A stretch of DNA of 64,000 nucleotides from Halomonas elongata (GCF_029081005.1 NZ_JAJQTQ010000005.1:1-64000); one strand, 5' to 3'. Positions 53,284 through 63,087 are shown, counted from the first letter of the stretch. Numbers and translations: made by a program. Notes: generated by a model not told the origin, from the sequence alone.

Positions 53284-54051
53284 ATGAAGTTCCAGGACAA
53301 CACCTTTATCGTCACCGGCGGGGCCTCCGGCCTCGGCGAGGCCACGGTGCGCGAACTGCACGGAGCCGGCGCCCGGGTGGTCATCGCCGACCTCAACGGC
53401 GAGCGCGGCGAGGCGCTGGCGTCAGCGCTCGGGGAAGGTGCGGCCTTCTGGCGCACCGACGTCACGGATGAGGCCGACGGCCAGGCCGCGGTGGACCTGG
53501 CCGTGTCACGCTTCGGCGGACTGCAGGGCCTGATCAACTGCGCCGGTATCGGCGATCCCGCCAAGGTACTGGGCCGCCAGGGTCCCCAGCCACTGGAGAC
53601 CTTCTCGCGGGTCGTGCAGATCAACCTGATCGGCACCTTCAACATGATCCGACTGGCGACCGCCGCCATGGCCGAGAGCGCCCTCCAGGCAGACGGCGAG
53701 CGCGGCGTGATCGTCAACACCGCCTCGGTGGCCGCCTATGATGGCCAGATCGGCCAGGCCGGCTACGCCGCCTCCAAGGGCGGCATCGTGTCGATGACCC
53801 TGCCCGTCGCCCGGGAACTGGCCCGCCACGGCATCCGTGTGATGACCATCGCCCCGGGGCTGTTCATGACGCCGCTGATGGAGACGCTGCCCGAGGAGAT
53901 CCAGCAGTCACTGGCCGAGTCTATCCCCTTCCCCCACCGCCTGGGCCGACCCGACGAGTTCGCCCGCCTGGCCTGCCAGATCGTCGACAACGCCATGATG
54001 AACGGCGAGACGATCCGGCTGGATGGCGCCCTGCGCATGGCCCCGCGTTAA
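53284..54051 (+). CDS. Short-chain 3-hydroxyacyl-CoA dehydrogenase (type II HADH/HSD17B10-like)
   Basis: A 255-aa SDR that should oxidise a 3-hydroxyacyl-CoA with NAD+. Motifs: [16 protein letters not shown] near residue 10, [14 protein letters not shown] near 86, [23 protein letters not shown] region near 145-165 (Ser, Tyr, Lys), and [14 protein letters not shown] near 187. The DPAKVL and GLFMTPL blocks are typical of type II hydroxyacyl-CoA dehydrogenases. CAGGAGAGCACC precedes the ATG. A strong hairpin follows the stop codon. Confidence 0.85.
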   Translation: MKFQDNTFIVTGGASGLGEATVRELHGAGARVVIADLNGERGEALASALGEGAAFWRTDVTDEADGQAAVDLAVSRFGGLQGLINCAGIGDPAKVLGRQGPQPLETFSRVVQINLIGTFNMIRLATAAMAESALQADGERGVIVNTASVAAYDGQIGQAGYAASKGGIVSMTLPVARELARHGIRVMTIAPGLFMTPLMETLPEEIQQSLAESIPFPHRLGRPDEFARLACQIVDNAMMNGETIRLDGALRMAPR

Positions 54052-54060
54052 CCATTTGCC

Positions 54061-54097
54061 TGGCGCCTGACGACTCTCCCCGCTGCTTCAGGCGCCA
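54061..54097 (+). repeat. Perfect 10-bp hairpin after the SDR gene
   Basis: TGGCGCCTGA (54061-54070) and TCAGGCGCCA (54088-54097) with a 17-base loop, starting 9 bases after the SDR stop. No T tract follows, so partial termination or mRNA protection between the SDR and acyl-CoA dehydrogenase genes is likely. The remaining ~135 bases to the next start show nothing else distinct. Confidence 0.6.
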
Positions 54098-54233
54098 CAG
54101 GCAGACGACACCCCCTAGGCACTCCGCCACCCGACATGCTGGCCACCGATGGCGGCCGGGCGGGCCGCCTGTGCCATAAATCGGCGCCGCGCCGATACCG
54201 GGCATCTGCTCCATCGGCAAGGAGAACACCACC

Positions 54234-56021
54234 ATGATCGATTACCACGCGCCGCTGCGTGACATGCAGTTCATTCTCGACGAACTCGCCGGCCTTCCCG
54301 ACCTGGCCGCGCTGCCCGCCTGCGAGGAGGCCTCCCCCGACCTGGTGGCGGCGATCCTCGAGGAGGCCGGCAAGTTCGCCACCGGCGTGCTGGCCCCGAC
54401 CAACCGCCAGGGCGACCTGGAGGGCTGCCGCCTGGAGGGCGAGCGGGTCATCGTGCCCAAGGGCTGGCAGGCCGCCTACGATCAGTTCCGCGAATCCGGC
54501 TGGCTGGGCCTGTCGCTGCCGGAACAATACGGCGGCCAGGGCCTGCCCAAGCTGGTCTCCACCCCGGTGTGGGAGATGTGGTTCTCCAGCAACATGGCCT
54601 TCACCATGCTGCCGCAGCTCAACGTCGGCCAGGCCGAGGCGCTGCTGATCGCCGCCAGCGAGCAGCAGAAGGCCACCTGGCTCGAGAAGATCGTCAGCGG
54701 CGAATGGGCCGCTACCATGAACCTCACCGAGCCCCAGGCCGGCTCCGACCTGGCCGCCACCCGCATGCGCGCCGAGCCCGACGCGGACGGCGACTACCGC
54801 CTCTTCGGGCAGAAGATCTACATCTCCTACGGCGAGCACGAGCTCACCCCCAACATCCTGCACCTGGTGCTGGCCCGGCTGCCCGATGCCCCCGAGGGGG
54901 TCAAGGGGCTGTCGCTGTTCCTGGTGCCCAAGTACCGCCTCGACGCGGACGGAAATCCCGGCGAGCAGAACGACGTGCGCTGCATCTCCATCGAGCACAA
55001 GATGGGCATCCACGGCAGCCCCACCTGCACGCTCAGCTTCGGCGACCAGGGCGGTGCCGTGGGCCAACTGGTCGGCGAGCCGCACCAGGGCCTCAAGACC
55101 ATGTTCGTGATGATGAACGAGGCCCGCTTCGGGGTCGGCGTGCAGGGCCTGGCGCTGGGCGAGCGCGCCTACCAGGCGGCGCTGGAGCATGCCCGGGAGC
55201 GGGTCCAGGGGCGCAACGTGGTCAGCGGCGAGATGGGCCTGCCGATCCTGCACCACCCGGACGTCAAGCGCATGCTGGTGGGCATGCGCGCGCGACTGCT
55301 GGCCATGCGCACCTTCCTCTACACCGCCGCCGGCTGGTTCGACCTGGCCCGCCATCATCCGGACGCCGAGGTCGCCGACAGGCACCGGCGCTACGTCGAC
55401 CTGCTGATGCCGGTGGCCAAGGGCTGGTGCACCGAGGTCGGCAACGACCTGTGCGACGAGGCGATCCAGGTGTTCGGCGGCATGGGCTTCGTCGAGGAAA
55501 CCGGCGTCGCCCAACTGTTCCGCGACGCCCGCATCATCACCATCTACGAGGGCACCACCGGCATCCAGGCCAACGACCTGCTGGGCCGCAAGATCCTGCG
55601 CGAGAACGGCGAAACGCTGTGCGAGCTGCTCGACGACATCCGCGCCTGTGCGAGCTCGGTCGGCGAGGACGAGCGCCTCGCCGAACTGGCCGAAGGCCTG
55701 GACGAGATGCTCGACGCGCTGGCCGCCACGACCGACTGGCTGCTCGCCCAGGGCAAGGATCAGACCGCCGCGCTCTACGGCGGCGCGGTGCCCCTGCTGC
55801 ACCTGCTGGGCACCGTGTGCGGCGGCTGGCAGCTGGCCCGGGCCGCCCAGGCGGCGCAGCGCCAGCGCGATGCCGGCGAGGGCGACGCCGACCACCTGGC
55901 CGACGTCATCGAGCTCGCCCGCTTCTACATGGCCAGCATCGCCCCCGAGGCAGCGGCCCATGCCCGGGCCGTGCGCGACGGCGGCCGGGTGCTGGCCCGG
56001 TTCCCCGAAGGCGGGCTCTAA
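54234..56021 (+). CDS. Acyl-CoA dehydrogenase (long form, with C-terminal extension)
   Basis: A 595-aa flavoprotein, longer than standard 380-aa enzymes, of the group with N-terminal helix ([15 protein letters not shown]) and C-terminal acetyl-CoA-dehydrogenase-like extension. Motifs are [18 protein letters not shown] near residue 158, [19 protein letters not shown] near 268, [16 protein letters not shown] near 296, and the flavin/catalytic block [23 protein letters not shown] near 410-432, seen in parts, with the base in [26 protein letters not shown] precedes ATG. EtfB and EtfA directly downstream are its electron acceptors. Acyl substrate unknown. Confidence 0.9.
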   Translation: MIDYHAPLRDMQFILDELAGLPDLAALPACEEASPDLVAAILEEAGKFATGVLAPTNRQGDLEGCRLEGERVIVPKGWQAAYDQFRESGWLGLSLPEQYGGQGLPKLVSTPVWEMWFSSNMAFTMLPQLNVGQAEALLIAASEQQKATWLEKIVSGEWAATMNLTEPQAGSDLAATRMRAEPDADGDYRLFGQKIYISYGEHELTPNILHLVLARLPDAPEGVKGLSLFLVPKYRLDADGNPGEQNDVRCISIEHKMGIHGSPTCTLSFGDQGGAVGQLVGEPHQGLKTMFVMMNEARFGVGVQGLALGERAYQAALEHARERVQGRNVVSGEMGLPILHHPDVKRMLVGMRARLLAMRTFLYTAAGWFDLARHHPDAEVADRHRRYVDLLMPVAKGWCTEVGNDLCDEAIQVFGGMGFVEETGVAQLFRDARIITIYEGTTGIQANDLLGRKILRENGETLCELLDDIRACASSVGEDERLAELAEGLDEMLDALAATTDWLLAQGKDQTAALYGGAVPLLHLLGTVCGGWQLARAAQAAQRQRDAGEGDADHLADVIELARFYMASIAPEAAAHARAVRDGGRVLARFPEGGL

Positions 56022-56061
56022 ACCCTGCCGCTCATCCTTCAAAGGTGATAGGAAAAACGTC

Positions 56062-56835
56062 ATGAAAGTACTCGTCGCGCTCAAACGCGTCATCGACTAC
56101 AACGTCAAGATCCGGGTCAAGCCGGATCACTCCGACGTCGATCTGACCAACGTCAAGATGGCCATGAACCCCTTCTGCGAGATCGCCGTGGAAGAGGCGG
56201 TGCGGCTCAAGGAAGCCGGGGTGGCCACCGAGGTGGTCGCCGTCACCGTGGGCCCCAAGGCCGCCCAGGAGCAGCTGCGCACCGCCCTGGCGCTGGGCGC
56301 CGACCGGGCGATTCATGTGGATACGTCAGTGCAGACCGACGCGCCGGTCGAGTCGCTGGCCGCCGCCAAGCTGCTGGCCAAGGTGGTGGACGCCGAGCAG
56401 CCGGGCCTGACCATCCTCGGCAAGCAGGCCATCGACAGCGACAACAACCAGGTGGGCCAGATGCTCGCCGCCCTGACCGGCCGCCCCCAGGGCACCTTCG
56501 CCTCCGAGGTGGTCGTGGACGGCGGAACTGGTGAAGAGCGCCTGAAGGTGACCCGCGAGATCGACGGCGGCCTGCAGACCGTCGCCCTGCCGCTGCCGGC
56601 CATCGTCACCACCGACCTGCGCCTCAACGAGCCGCGCTACGCCAAACTGCCGGACATCATGAAGGCCAAGAAGAAGCCGCTGGACACCCAGACCCCGGAC
56701 GAGCTGGGCGTGTCGGTCTCCTCCGGCCTCAAGCGGATCCGCGTCGAGCCGCCGGCCGAGCGCCAGGGCGGCGTCAAGGTGGGCTCCGTGGACGAGCTCG
56801 TGGACAAACTCAAGAATGAAGCCCAAGCGCTTTGA
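56062..56835 (+). CDS. etfB: Electron transfer flavoprotein beta subunit
   Basis: A 257-aa ETF small subunit binding AMP. Blocks: [19 protein letters not shown] at the start, [16 protein letters not shown] near residue 36, [20 protein letters not shown] near 117-136 and [16 protein letters not shown] near 182-197. Start at 56062 follows AGGAAAAACGTC. Together with EtfA it carries electrons from the acyl-CoA dehydrogenase to the quinone pool. Confidence 0.95.
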   Translation: MKVLVALKRVIDYNVKIRVKPDHSDVDLTNVKMAMNPFCEIAVEEAVRLKEAGVATEVVAVTVGPKAAQEQLRTALALGADRAIHVDTSVQTDAPVESLAAAKLLAKVVDAEQPGLTILGKQAIDSDNNQVGQMLAALTGRPQGTFASEVVVDGGTGEERLKVTREIDGGLQTVALPLPAIVTTDLRLNEPRYAKLPDIMKAKKKPLDTQTPDELGVSVSSGLKRIRVEPPAERQGGVKVGSVDELVDKLKNEAQAL

Positions 56836-56892
56836 AAAAAGTGCTTTGAAAATTGTTCTTGGAAAACAGTTGCTTTGAGAGGAGCTGATCGG

Positions 56893-57819
56893 ATGAGCAT
56901 TCTGGTACTCGCGGAACATCACGACGGCCAGCTGGCCGAGGCCACCGCCCACGTGGTCGCCGCCGCCCAGCAGATCGGTGGCGACATCGACGTCCTGGTC
57001 GCCGGTGAGAACGTCGGCACCATCGCCGAGGCTGCCGCCAGGCTCGACGGCGTGACCAAGGTGCGCGTGGCCGACCATGCAGTCTATGCCCACCAGCTGG
57101 CCGAGCCGCTGGGCGGGCTGCTGGTGTCGCTGGCCGACGACTACAGCCATGTGCTGGCGGCGGCCTCGACCACCGGCAAGAACGTCATGCCGCGTCTCGC
57201 CGCGCTGAAGGACGTCTCGCAGATCTCCGAGATCATCGCCGTGGAGAGCGCCGACACCTTCAAGCGGCCGATCTACGCCGGCAATGCCATCGCCACCGTG
57301 CAGAGCGAGGATGCGCTGAAGGTGATCACCGTGCGCGCCACCGCCTTCGACGCGGTCGGTGAGGGAGCGGATGCCGGCGTCGAAGCCGTCGACACCGTGG
57401 TCGACAACGCCCTGTCCTCCTTCGTCGGCGAACAACTGGCGCAGAGCGACCGTCCCGAACTGGGGGCCGCCAAGGTGGTCATCTCCGGTGGGCGCGGCAT
57501 GGGCAACGGCGAGAACTTCAAGCTGCTCGAGGGTGTCGCCGACAAGCTCGGCGCGGCCATCGGTGCCTCGCGCGCCGCGGTGGACGCCGGCTTCGTGCCC
57601 AACGACATGCAAGTCGGCCAGACCGGCAAGATCGTTGCCCCGGAGCTGTACATCGCGGTGGGCATCTCGGGCGCCATCCAGCACCTGGCGGGGATGAAGG
57701 ACTCCCGAGTGATCGTGGCCATCAACAAGGACGAGGAAGCGCCGATCTTCCAGGTCGCGGACTACGGTCTCGTGGCGAATCTCTTCGAGGCGCTGCCGGA
57801 GCTCGAACAGAAGCTCTAA
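56893..57819 (+). CDS. etfA: Electron transfer flavoprotein alpha subunit
   Basis: A 308-aa ETF large subunit. The N-terminal domain starts [17 protein letters not shown]; the FAD-binding C-terminal part has [18 protein letters not shown] near residue 195, [19 protein letters not shown] near 228-246 and [15 protein letters not shown] near 257-271. AGGAGCTGATCGG sets the start. The last 17 codons and stop are part of a 101-bp tandem repeat that continues past the gene, and a diverged alternative tail encoding LVAELFEALPKLERRL lies 303 bases downstream. Confidence 0.94.
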   Translation: MSILVLAEHHDGQLAEATAHVVAAAQQIGGDIDVLVAGENVGTIAEAAARLDGVTKVRVADHAVYAHQLAEPLGGLLVSLADDYSHVLAAASTTGKNVMPRLAALKDVSQISEIIAVESADTFKRPIYAGNAIATVQSEDALKVITVRATAFDAVGEGADAGVEAVDTVVDNALSSFVGEQLAQSDRPELGAAKVVISGGRGMGNGENFKLLEGVADKLGAAIGASRAAVDAGFVPNDMQVGQTGKIVAPELYIAVGISGAIQHLAGMKDSRVIVAINKDEEAPIFQVADYGLVANLFEALPELEQKL

Positions 57820-58122
57820 GGCCGAGGAAAGGCGCGACCCCATCGGTCGCGCTATCGAGGGTCACTGGTCTCGTGGCGAATCTCTTCGAGGCGCTGCCGG
57901 AGCTCGAACAGAAGCTCTAAGGCCGAGGAAAGGCGCGACCCCATCGGTCGCGCTATCGAGGGTCACTGGTCTCGTGGCGGATCTCTTCGAGGCGCTGCCG
58001 GAGCTCGAACAGAAGCTCTAAGGCCGAGGAAAGGCGCGACCCCATCGGTCGCGCTATCGAGGGTCACTGGTCTCGTGGCGGAACTCTTCGAGGCCCTGCC
58101 CAAGCTCGAGCGCAGGCTGTAG
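57766..58122 (+). repeat. 101-bp tandem repeat of the etfA 3' end and its hairpin, 3 full copies plus a diverged partial copy
   Basis: Units begin at 57766, 57867, 57968 and 58069, all with GGTCTCGTGGCG. Copies 1-3 are nearly identical and each contains the last 17 etfA codons, the stop codon, and the hairpin GCGCGACC-CCATC-GGTCGCGC (57832-57852, 57933-57953, 58034-58054). Copy 4 (58069-58122) keeps reading frame and stop but differs at many positions, encoding LVAELFEALPKLERRL. Copy 3 has GCGGATCTC where copies 1-2 have GCGAATCTC, one base closer to copy 4 (GCGGAACTC). Confidence 0.95.
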
Positions 58123-58129
58123 CCCCGGG

Positions 58130-58153
58130 AAGGCGCTGCTCGGTCAGTGCCTT
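58130..58153 (+). terminator. Terminator-like hairpin after the fourth etfA tail
   Basis: AAGGCGCTG (58130-58138) and CAGTGCCTT (58145-58153) pair with one G-T wobble around a 6-base loop, 8 bases after the stop of the diverged tail. It is the likely original 3' end structure and lies 22 bases before the stop of the convergent SDR gene. Confidence 0.55.
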
Positions 58154-58174
58154 CTGCATGGAACCCCCGCGGCA

Positions 58175-58915
58175 TCAGACGTACATCCCGCCGTTGACGT
58201 TCAGGGTCTGGCCATTGACGTAGGAAGCCTCGTCGGAAGCCAGGAAGGCCACCACCGCCGCGATCTCCTCCGGCCGGCCACTGCGGCCCTGGGGAATCCG
58301 CGCCAGCAGCTTGTCGCGGATCTTCTCGGGGACCTGCGCGGTCATCTCGCTGTCGATGAAGCCCGGCGCCACGGCGTTGATCAACACGCCCTGGCGCGCC
58401 AGCTCCTTGCTCAGGCTCTTGACCAGGCCGATCACTCCCGCCTTGGAGGCCGAGTAGTTGGCCTGGCCGACATTGCCCTCGTTGCCGGAAATCGAACTGA
58501 CACAGACGATGCGACCCTTCTGCCGCTCGACCATATGCCGGGCGACTTCCTGAGTGCAGACGAACATCGAAGTGAGGTTGGTATCGAGCACCGACGCCCA
58601 CTGCTCGTCGGTCATCTTCAGGAAGGTGGCATCGCGGGTGATGCCGGCATTGTTGACCAGGATGTCCAGGCGGCCGAAACGATCCGTCACGCGCCGGACC
58701 AGCGCCGCCACCTGGGTGCGATCGGCCACGTCGCAGGCGACCGCCAGGCTGTCGTGGCCCCGTTCGACGAGCGCTTTCGCCATCCGCCGGGCAGCCTCAC
58801 CGTCGATATCCACCACCACGGTGCAGGCACCTTCGGCGGCCAGCCGTTCGGCCATGGCAGCGCCCAGGCCACGTCCGGCACCGGTCACCACGGCCACGCG
58901 TTCGAGCAGCCTCAT
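58175..58915 (-). CDS. SDR-family 3-oxoacyl-ACP/CoA reductase, FabG/PhaB-like
   Basis: A 246-aa classical SDR. Motifs: VTGAGRGLGAAMAERL near residue 10, NNAGITRDATFLKM near 87 (typical of FabG and PhaB), SSISGNEGNVGQANYSASKAG region near 140-158 with Ser, Tyr and Lys, and VAPGFIDSEMTAQVPE near 182. It reduces or oxidises a 3-oxoacyl thioester with NADP(H). GGAGATAGTTC precedes the ATG. Separate from the porin gene by a terminator, so probably has its own promoter. With the SDR at 53284 it gives two candidates for the hydroxyacyl step. Confidence 0.85.
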   Translation of the reverse strand: MRLLERVAVVTGAGRGLGAAMAERLAAEGACTVVVDIDGEAARRMAKALVERGHDSLAVACDVADRTQVAALVRRVTDRFGRLDILVNNAGITRDATFLKMTDEQWASVLDTNLTSMFVCTQEVARHMVERQKGRIVCVSSISGNEGNVGQANYSASKAGVIGLVKSLSKELARQGVLINAVAPGFIDSEMTAQVPEKIRDKLLARIPQGRSGRPEEIAAVVAFLASDEASYVNGQTLNVNGGMYV

Positions 58916-59011
58916 GAACTATCTCCACAGTGGAAAGGCGGTTCCCTCATGCATCAATATTTCACCCATGCCTGAGCGCCCATGCATGTCATGGGATAAA
59001 CGCCAACACAG

Positions 59012-59055
59012 AAAAGAGGCGAATCACCGAGAAAAATCAGCCGATGACTCGCCTC
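59012..59055 (-). terminator. Terminator after the porin gene
   Basis: Arms GAGGCGAATCA (59016-59026) and TGACTCGCCTC (59045-59055) pair with one mismatch; read leftward, TTTT follows (59012-59015). It lies 44 bases after the porin stop. AAAA also follows on the other side. Confidence 0.75.
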
Positions 59056-59098
59056 AAAAGATCAAAACAGGAAAAAGACTTACCCAGGCGCCACTACA

Positions 59099-60163
59099 TT
59101 AAAATTTATACATTGCCATCACCTCCACCTGCTGACCACCCGGGCGAAGTGGCATGGTGAAAGCACTTCGATCACGCCATTCGATACCAAAGTCCAAGCC
59201 AGGCAAGTACGTATAGATCAGGTTGACATTGACCTTCTCCAGGGTATCGTCAGGAACCGTCGCCGCCGTCTCATCAGCCGTCACTTGCGCATAACGAATA
59301 TTGCCACGAAGCTTATCGCTGAACTTTTGACTTATCCCTGCAGTAAACCCGGTCGTGCTCACCAGCTCTCCCGTGCTATCGACCTCCCCCCGAGACGCGA
59401 TAGTGGCGGGATTTGTCGCACCGTTATACCCCCAGCCTGAATACACATTATTACCTTCCCCCGTGTATCCACTCAGCGCGAGAGAGGTGCCACCAAAATT
59501 AAGCTTCCCCGCCAGGGAGAACGCCGCACCAAACTCCGAATCATCCGGCCCTGTCTCGACTTCCCGGCCCGTTACGGCAGCATTGAAGGCATGCCCTGCC
59601 TCGGTTCGATGCGTGTATGACGCCACCATGTCGGGGAGGTCGGCATCGCTGTAGACAGGATCCTGAAGGCTGAAACGCAGGCCTCCCGTCGTGTAGTGCA
59701 TGACGAGATCTGGCCGCACGACAGCACCGCTGCCGGACACAGTCCCCACTCCCGTACCGTAGAAGTCGAGGATCTCTACGTCGAACGGCGCATTGGCGTA
59801 GAACTGCCCCGTCCACGTCTGACCGAGTGTCAGGTTATCGACCTTGATATAGGCATGACGCAATCGCATGGCATAGCTCGTGTCACTCGCGTCGGTGGCG
59901 TTGTCCCAGAAGTCCCCTTCCACGAAGGCTGTTACATCATGCCCCTCGATCTCTCGATCCACCTTGACGTTGAGTCGAGACTGGCGAGCAGACGAATCAA
60001 AGTAGCTTTCATCACCATCGGGATCGGTAAAGATCCCCTCTGCCTTGACATAGCCACCAACGCTGAACGTCGTTCCGTCAACCTCCCCAATTTCAAGGGC
60101 ATAACCCTGGGAGGAAATGGAGGCTACTGCCACGGCCAATGCGAGTTTGTTTTTAATCTGCAT
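59099..60163 (-). CDS. Outer-membrane porin
   Basis: A 354-aa Gram-negative porin with signal peptide (MQIKNKLALAVAVASISSQG, cleavage near GYA-L). The mature part alternates hydrophobic and polar residues (beta strands), has acidic loops, and ends VEVMAMYKF, the C-terminal aromatic signature for outer-membrane insertion. It resembles the halophile/marine porins annotated near TRAP and aromatic clusters. The gene uses visibly more AT-rich codons than its neighbours. Start at 60163 with GGAGC upstream. Likely passage for the substrate of the adjacent TRAP and CoA-transferase genes. Confidence 0.85.
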   Translation of the reverse strand: MQIKNKLALAVAVASISSQGYALEIGEVDGTTFSVGGYVKAEGIFTDPDGDESYFDSSARQSRLNVKVDREIEGHDVTAFVEGDFWDNATDASDTSYAMRLRHAYIKVDNLTLGQTWTGQFYANAPFDVEILDFYGTGVGTVSGSGAVVRPDLVMHYTTGGLRFSLQDPVYSDADLPDMVASYTHRTEAGHAFNAAVTGREVETGPDDSEFGAAFSLAGKLNFGGTSLALSGYTGEGNNVYSGWGYNGATNPATIASRGEVDSTGELVSTTGFTAGISQKFSDKLRGNIRYAQVTADETAATVPDDTLEKVNVNLIYTYLPGLDFGIEWRDRSAFTMPLRPGGQQVEVMAMYKF

Positions 60164-60277
60164 TCTCGTTGTGCTCCGTTTTGTTATCTTGATGGAAGGC
60201 TCAATCTCTAAAAGAGCCATGGAAGGGGTATCCCCCCGTGAAAACGTCTTCCCCCTGCTCTGTCACTGCCGTTTCCG

Positions 60278-61468
60278 TCAGCCCACCTTGACGACCAGCG
60301 CCGCCGCCGAATCCCCTGCTGCACAGCCGGTCACCAGGGCATAACCACCGCCCTTGAGCGCGGTCTCCTCGATGGCCTCGATCAGCAGCCGCGCCAAGGT
60401 CGGGCCCTGAGGGTGGCCGAACACCAGGGACGTGCCGTAGTTGTTGAAAGTCTCGGCATCGAGGCCCAGCGCCTTCGCCAGATGCAGGTCATTGGCGATG
60501 AACGGTGAGTGGTTCTTGACCGTCTTGATCTGGTCGAGGGTCACTCCGGCCTGCTCAAGGGCCCGTTGCGCCGCCGAAGCCGGCGCCATGGGCATATGAG
60601 CCGGCTTGGTACGCGCATGACCGTAGGCCACCACCTGCACCGCCAGTCGGGAATCGGTACTGAGGTCCCGGGCCCGCTCGCGGGTGGTGACGATGAGGCC
60701 GGCATTACCATCGGCCGGGTGGGTCTGGGCACCGAAGGTATGAATGCCGTCGGGCTGCACCGTGCGCAGCCTGGCCAGGCCCTCGGCGCTGGTGGACATC
60801 ACGCCCTCGTCGGCCTCGACGAGCCGGGTCTCCTTGCGCGAGACGGGGACTGCCAGCGGGAACATGTAGCGTTTCTGGAAGGCACGCTCGTCGACCAGGG
60901 CCTCGGCATACTGCTCATAGCGATGCAGGGTCAGCTCGTCGGCCTGCTCGCGGGTGAAACCGTGCTCGCGGGCCACGTTCTCGGCGGTGGTCAGCATGTC
61001 CTTGCCGGTGGCCGGGTCGGCGGCGATGTTGTCCATGTTCCAGTTCTCGGCGATCACCTCGCCGCCAGGCCCGTCGGGATTCGGCCAGATGGTGTGGGGC
61101 GCATTGGAGGTGCGATCGGCGAGCAGGCAGTAGGTGGTCTCGAAGCCACCGGCTTCCACCGCCAGGGCGGCATTGAACACCGCGGTAGTGGCGGTGGCGC
61201 AGGCCTGCGTGATGTTCTGCCCCGGCGCCTGGACGGCGCCCATCATGGCCGCCGCCCAGGGGGCGCCATAGAAGATCGACTTCTGGCCCACCGAGACCCC
61301 GAGGTAGAGGTAGTCGATGATCGCCGGATCGAGGTCGCGGGAGGCGAACCAGCGCTTGCTGGTGGCCGCCCCCAGTTCGATCGAGTTGACGTTGGCCAGG
61401 CTGCCCATCCACTTGCAGAAGGGGCTGGAGTAATAACCGCCGTAGGGGATATAGGCGTTCTTGAACAT
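60278..61468 (-). CDS. Thiolase-family protein with unusual active-site motifs
   Basis: A 396-aa thiolase-fold enzyme that begins MFKNAYIPYGGYYSSPF, a start shared by an atypical thiolase subgroup. The nucleophilic cysteine is in ITQACATATTAVF near residue 89. In place of the usual NEAFA block it has VKNHSPFIANDL near 317, in place of GHPIGASG it has FGHPQGPTLARL near 352, and the C-terminal cysteine is in TGCAAGDSAA. Residues needed for catalysis (Cys, Asn/His, His, Cys) still seem present. AGGAGGAAAAGAC precedes ATG at 61468. It lies 19 bases after the CoA transferase and probably cleaves a 3-oxoacyl-CoA with a ring or branched group. Confidence 0.8.
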   Translation of the reverse strand: MFKNAYIPYGGYYSSPFCKWMGSLANVNSIELGAATSKRWFASRDLDPAIIDYLYLGVSVGQKSIFYGAPWAAAMMGAVQAPGQNITQACATATTAVFNAALAVEAGGFETTYCLLADRTSNAPHTIWPNPDGPGGEVIAENWNMDNIAADPATGKDMLTTAENVAREHGFTREQADELTLHRYEQYAEALVDERAFQKRYMFPLAVPVSRKETRLVEADEGVMSTSAEGLARLRTVQPDGIHTFGAQTHPADGNAGLIVTTRERARDLSTDSRLAVQVVAYGHARTKPAHMPMAPASAAQRALEQAGVTLDQIKTVKNHSPFIANDLHLAKALGLDAETFNNYGTSLVFGHPQGPTLARLLIEAIEETALKGGGYALVTGCAAGDSAAALVVKVG

Positions 61469-61487
61469 GTCTTTTCCTCCTGGATGT

Positions 61488-63047
61488 TCAGTCGCGCGCC
61501 AGATGCTCGCGCAGTCCGCCCCACCGGGGCCGGAAGAGCTCGGCCGGCATCTCGCGCAGCGAGTCGGCAATGCGCGGAACGAAATCCATGGCCGCCAGGA
61601 TGTCGCGCTCGACGTCGAGGCCCGGCGCCACCTCGGTGAGGGTGATCTCGCCGTCGATCAGCTCGAACACGCAGCGCTCGGTGACGAACAGCACCGGCTT
61701 GCCGATATCCCGGGCATAGCGCCCGCTGAAGGTGATCTGATCGACGCGCTGCACGAACTTGCGGCGATGGCCTTCCTGGCGGATGGCGAGGCGATCGTCC
61801 TCCACCGCCACCTCGCCGCCGTTGGTGAAGGTGCCGCAGAACACCACCTTGCGGGCGTTCTGGCTGATATTGATGAAGCCGCCCGGGCCCACCACCTTGT
61901 CGCCGAACTTGCTGACGTTGAGGTTGCCCTCGTGATCGGTCTGGGCCAGGCCCAGGAAGCAGACGTCCAGGCCGCCGCCGTCGTAGAAATCGAACTGGTA
62001 GCCGTGGTCGATGATCGCCTCGGCGTTCCAGGAGGTGGCGAAGTCGCCGCCGCTGGCCGGCACCCCGCCATAGGTACCGAGCTCGGTGGTCAGGGTCATC
62101 AGGTCGCTGACGCCCTCCTCGGCGGCGACGCTTGCGACCCCCTCGGGCATGCCGATGCCGAGGTTGACCATGCCGCCCGGCACCAGCTCCATGGCGGCGC
62201 GCCGGGCGATCACCTTGCGCGGGTCGAGCGGCATCGGTGCGATGCCGCCGAGCGGCACCTTGAGATCGCCGGACAGCGCCGGGTTATAGCCGGTGGCCAT
62301 GGTCTGCATGTGTTGTTCGGGTTCGGCCACCACCACGTGGTCCACCAGGTCGCCCGGTACCTTGACGCGCTGCGGGTGCAGGCTGCCCTGCCTTGCCAGG
62401 TACTCCACCTGGGCGATGACGATGCCGCCGCTGTTCTTCGCCGCCTGGGCCATGGACAGCTGTTCGAGGAAGATCGCCTCGCGTTCCAGGCTCAGGTTGC
62501 CGCGCTCGTCGGCGGTGGTGGCGCGGATCACCGCCACATCCACGGGGAAAGTCCGATAGAGCAACCACTCCTCGCCCTCGAGGTCGAGGCACTTGACCAG
62601 ATCCTCCTCGGCCGCCGCGTTGGCCTTGCCGCCCTCCAGCCGCGGGTCGACGAAGGTGCCGAGCCCCACCTTGCTGATCACCCCGGGCTTGCCGCCGGCG
62701 ATGTGGCGCCACAGGTGGGCCAGCACTCCCTGAGGCAGCAGGTAACCTTCGATACGATTCTCGCGGATCAGCTCGCCCATGCGCGGCGCCTGGCCGGTGT
62801 GGCCACTGACCAGCCGCTTGACCAGGCCGGCATGCCCCAGGTGATTCATGCCACGGGTCTTGCCATCACCACAGCCACAGCTGTGCGCCACCGTCAGGTC
62901 GCGAGGGGCACCGGTTTCAAGGAAACGCGTTTCCAGCGCCGCGGCTATCGCTTCGGCGAAGCCACACAGGCCCGCGGTGGTCCAGGCAATGGTGTCACCG
63001 TCCCCGATCAGGCCAGCCGCAGTTTTGCAGTCGATCACCTTGTTCAC
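61488..63047 (-). CDS. Acyl-CoA:acetate/3-oxoacid CoA-transferase, fused alpha-beta (YdiF/propionate CoA-transferase type)
   Basis: About 519 aa: an N-terminal CoA-transferase alpha domain (to about residue 260; DGDTIAWTTAGLCGFAEA) fused to a beta domain (VNLGIGMPEGVASVAAEEG near 290; catalytic Glu in LTTELGTYGGVP near 322; LAQTDHEGNLNVSKFG near 368). It moves CoA between carboxylic acids and would activate the pathway substrate without ATP. Start at GTG 63047 (NKVIDCKTAAGLI) preceded by GGGGG fits the family; a TTG at 63068 is the alternative. First gene of a leftward unit with the thiolase. Confidence 0.87.
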   Translation of the reverse strand: MNKVIDCKTAAGLIGDGDTIAWTTAGLCGFAEAIAAALETRFLETGAPRDLTVAHSCGCGDGKTRGMNHLGHAGLVKRLVSGHTGQAPRMGELIRENRIEGYLLPQGVLAHLWRHIAGGKPGVISKVGLGTFVDPRLEGGKANAAAEEDLVKCLDLEGEEWLLYRTFPVDVAVIRATTADERGNLSLEREAIFLEQLSMAQAAKNSGGIVIAQVEYLARQGSLHPQRVKVPGDLVDHVVVAEPEQHMQTMATGYNPALSGDLKVPLGGIAPMPLDPRKVIARRAAMELVPGGMVNLGIGMPEGVASVAAEEGVSDLMTLTTELGTYGGVPASGGDFATSWNAEAIIDHGYQFDFYDGGGLDVCFLGLAQTDHEGNLNVSKFGDKVVGPGGFINISQNARKVVFCGTFTNGGEVAVEDDRLAIRQEGHRRKFVQRVDQITFSGRYARDIGKPVLFVTERCVFELIDGEITLTEVAPGLDVERDILAAMDFVPRIADSLREMPAELFRPRWGGLREHLARD

Positions 63048-63087
63048 TGTGAAGCCCCCATGCGCCAAAAGTTATGAAATAAAATAT

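Noticed and set aside
60278..63047. pcaIJ and pcaF (3-oxoadipate pathway)
   Set aside because: The CoA transferase is a single fused protein of the YdiF type and the thiolase lacks the usual PcaF motifs, so they do not fit 3-oxoadipate conversion.
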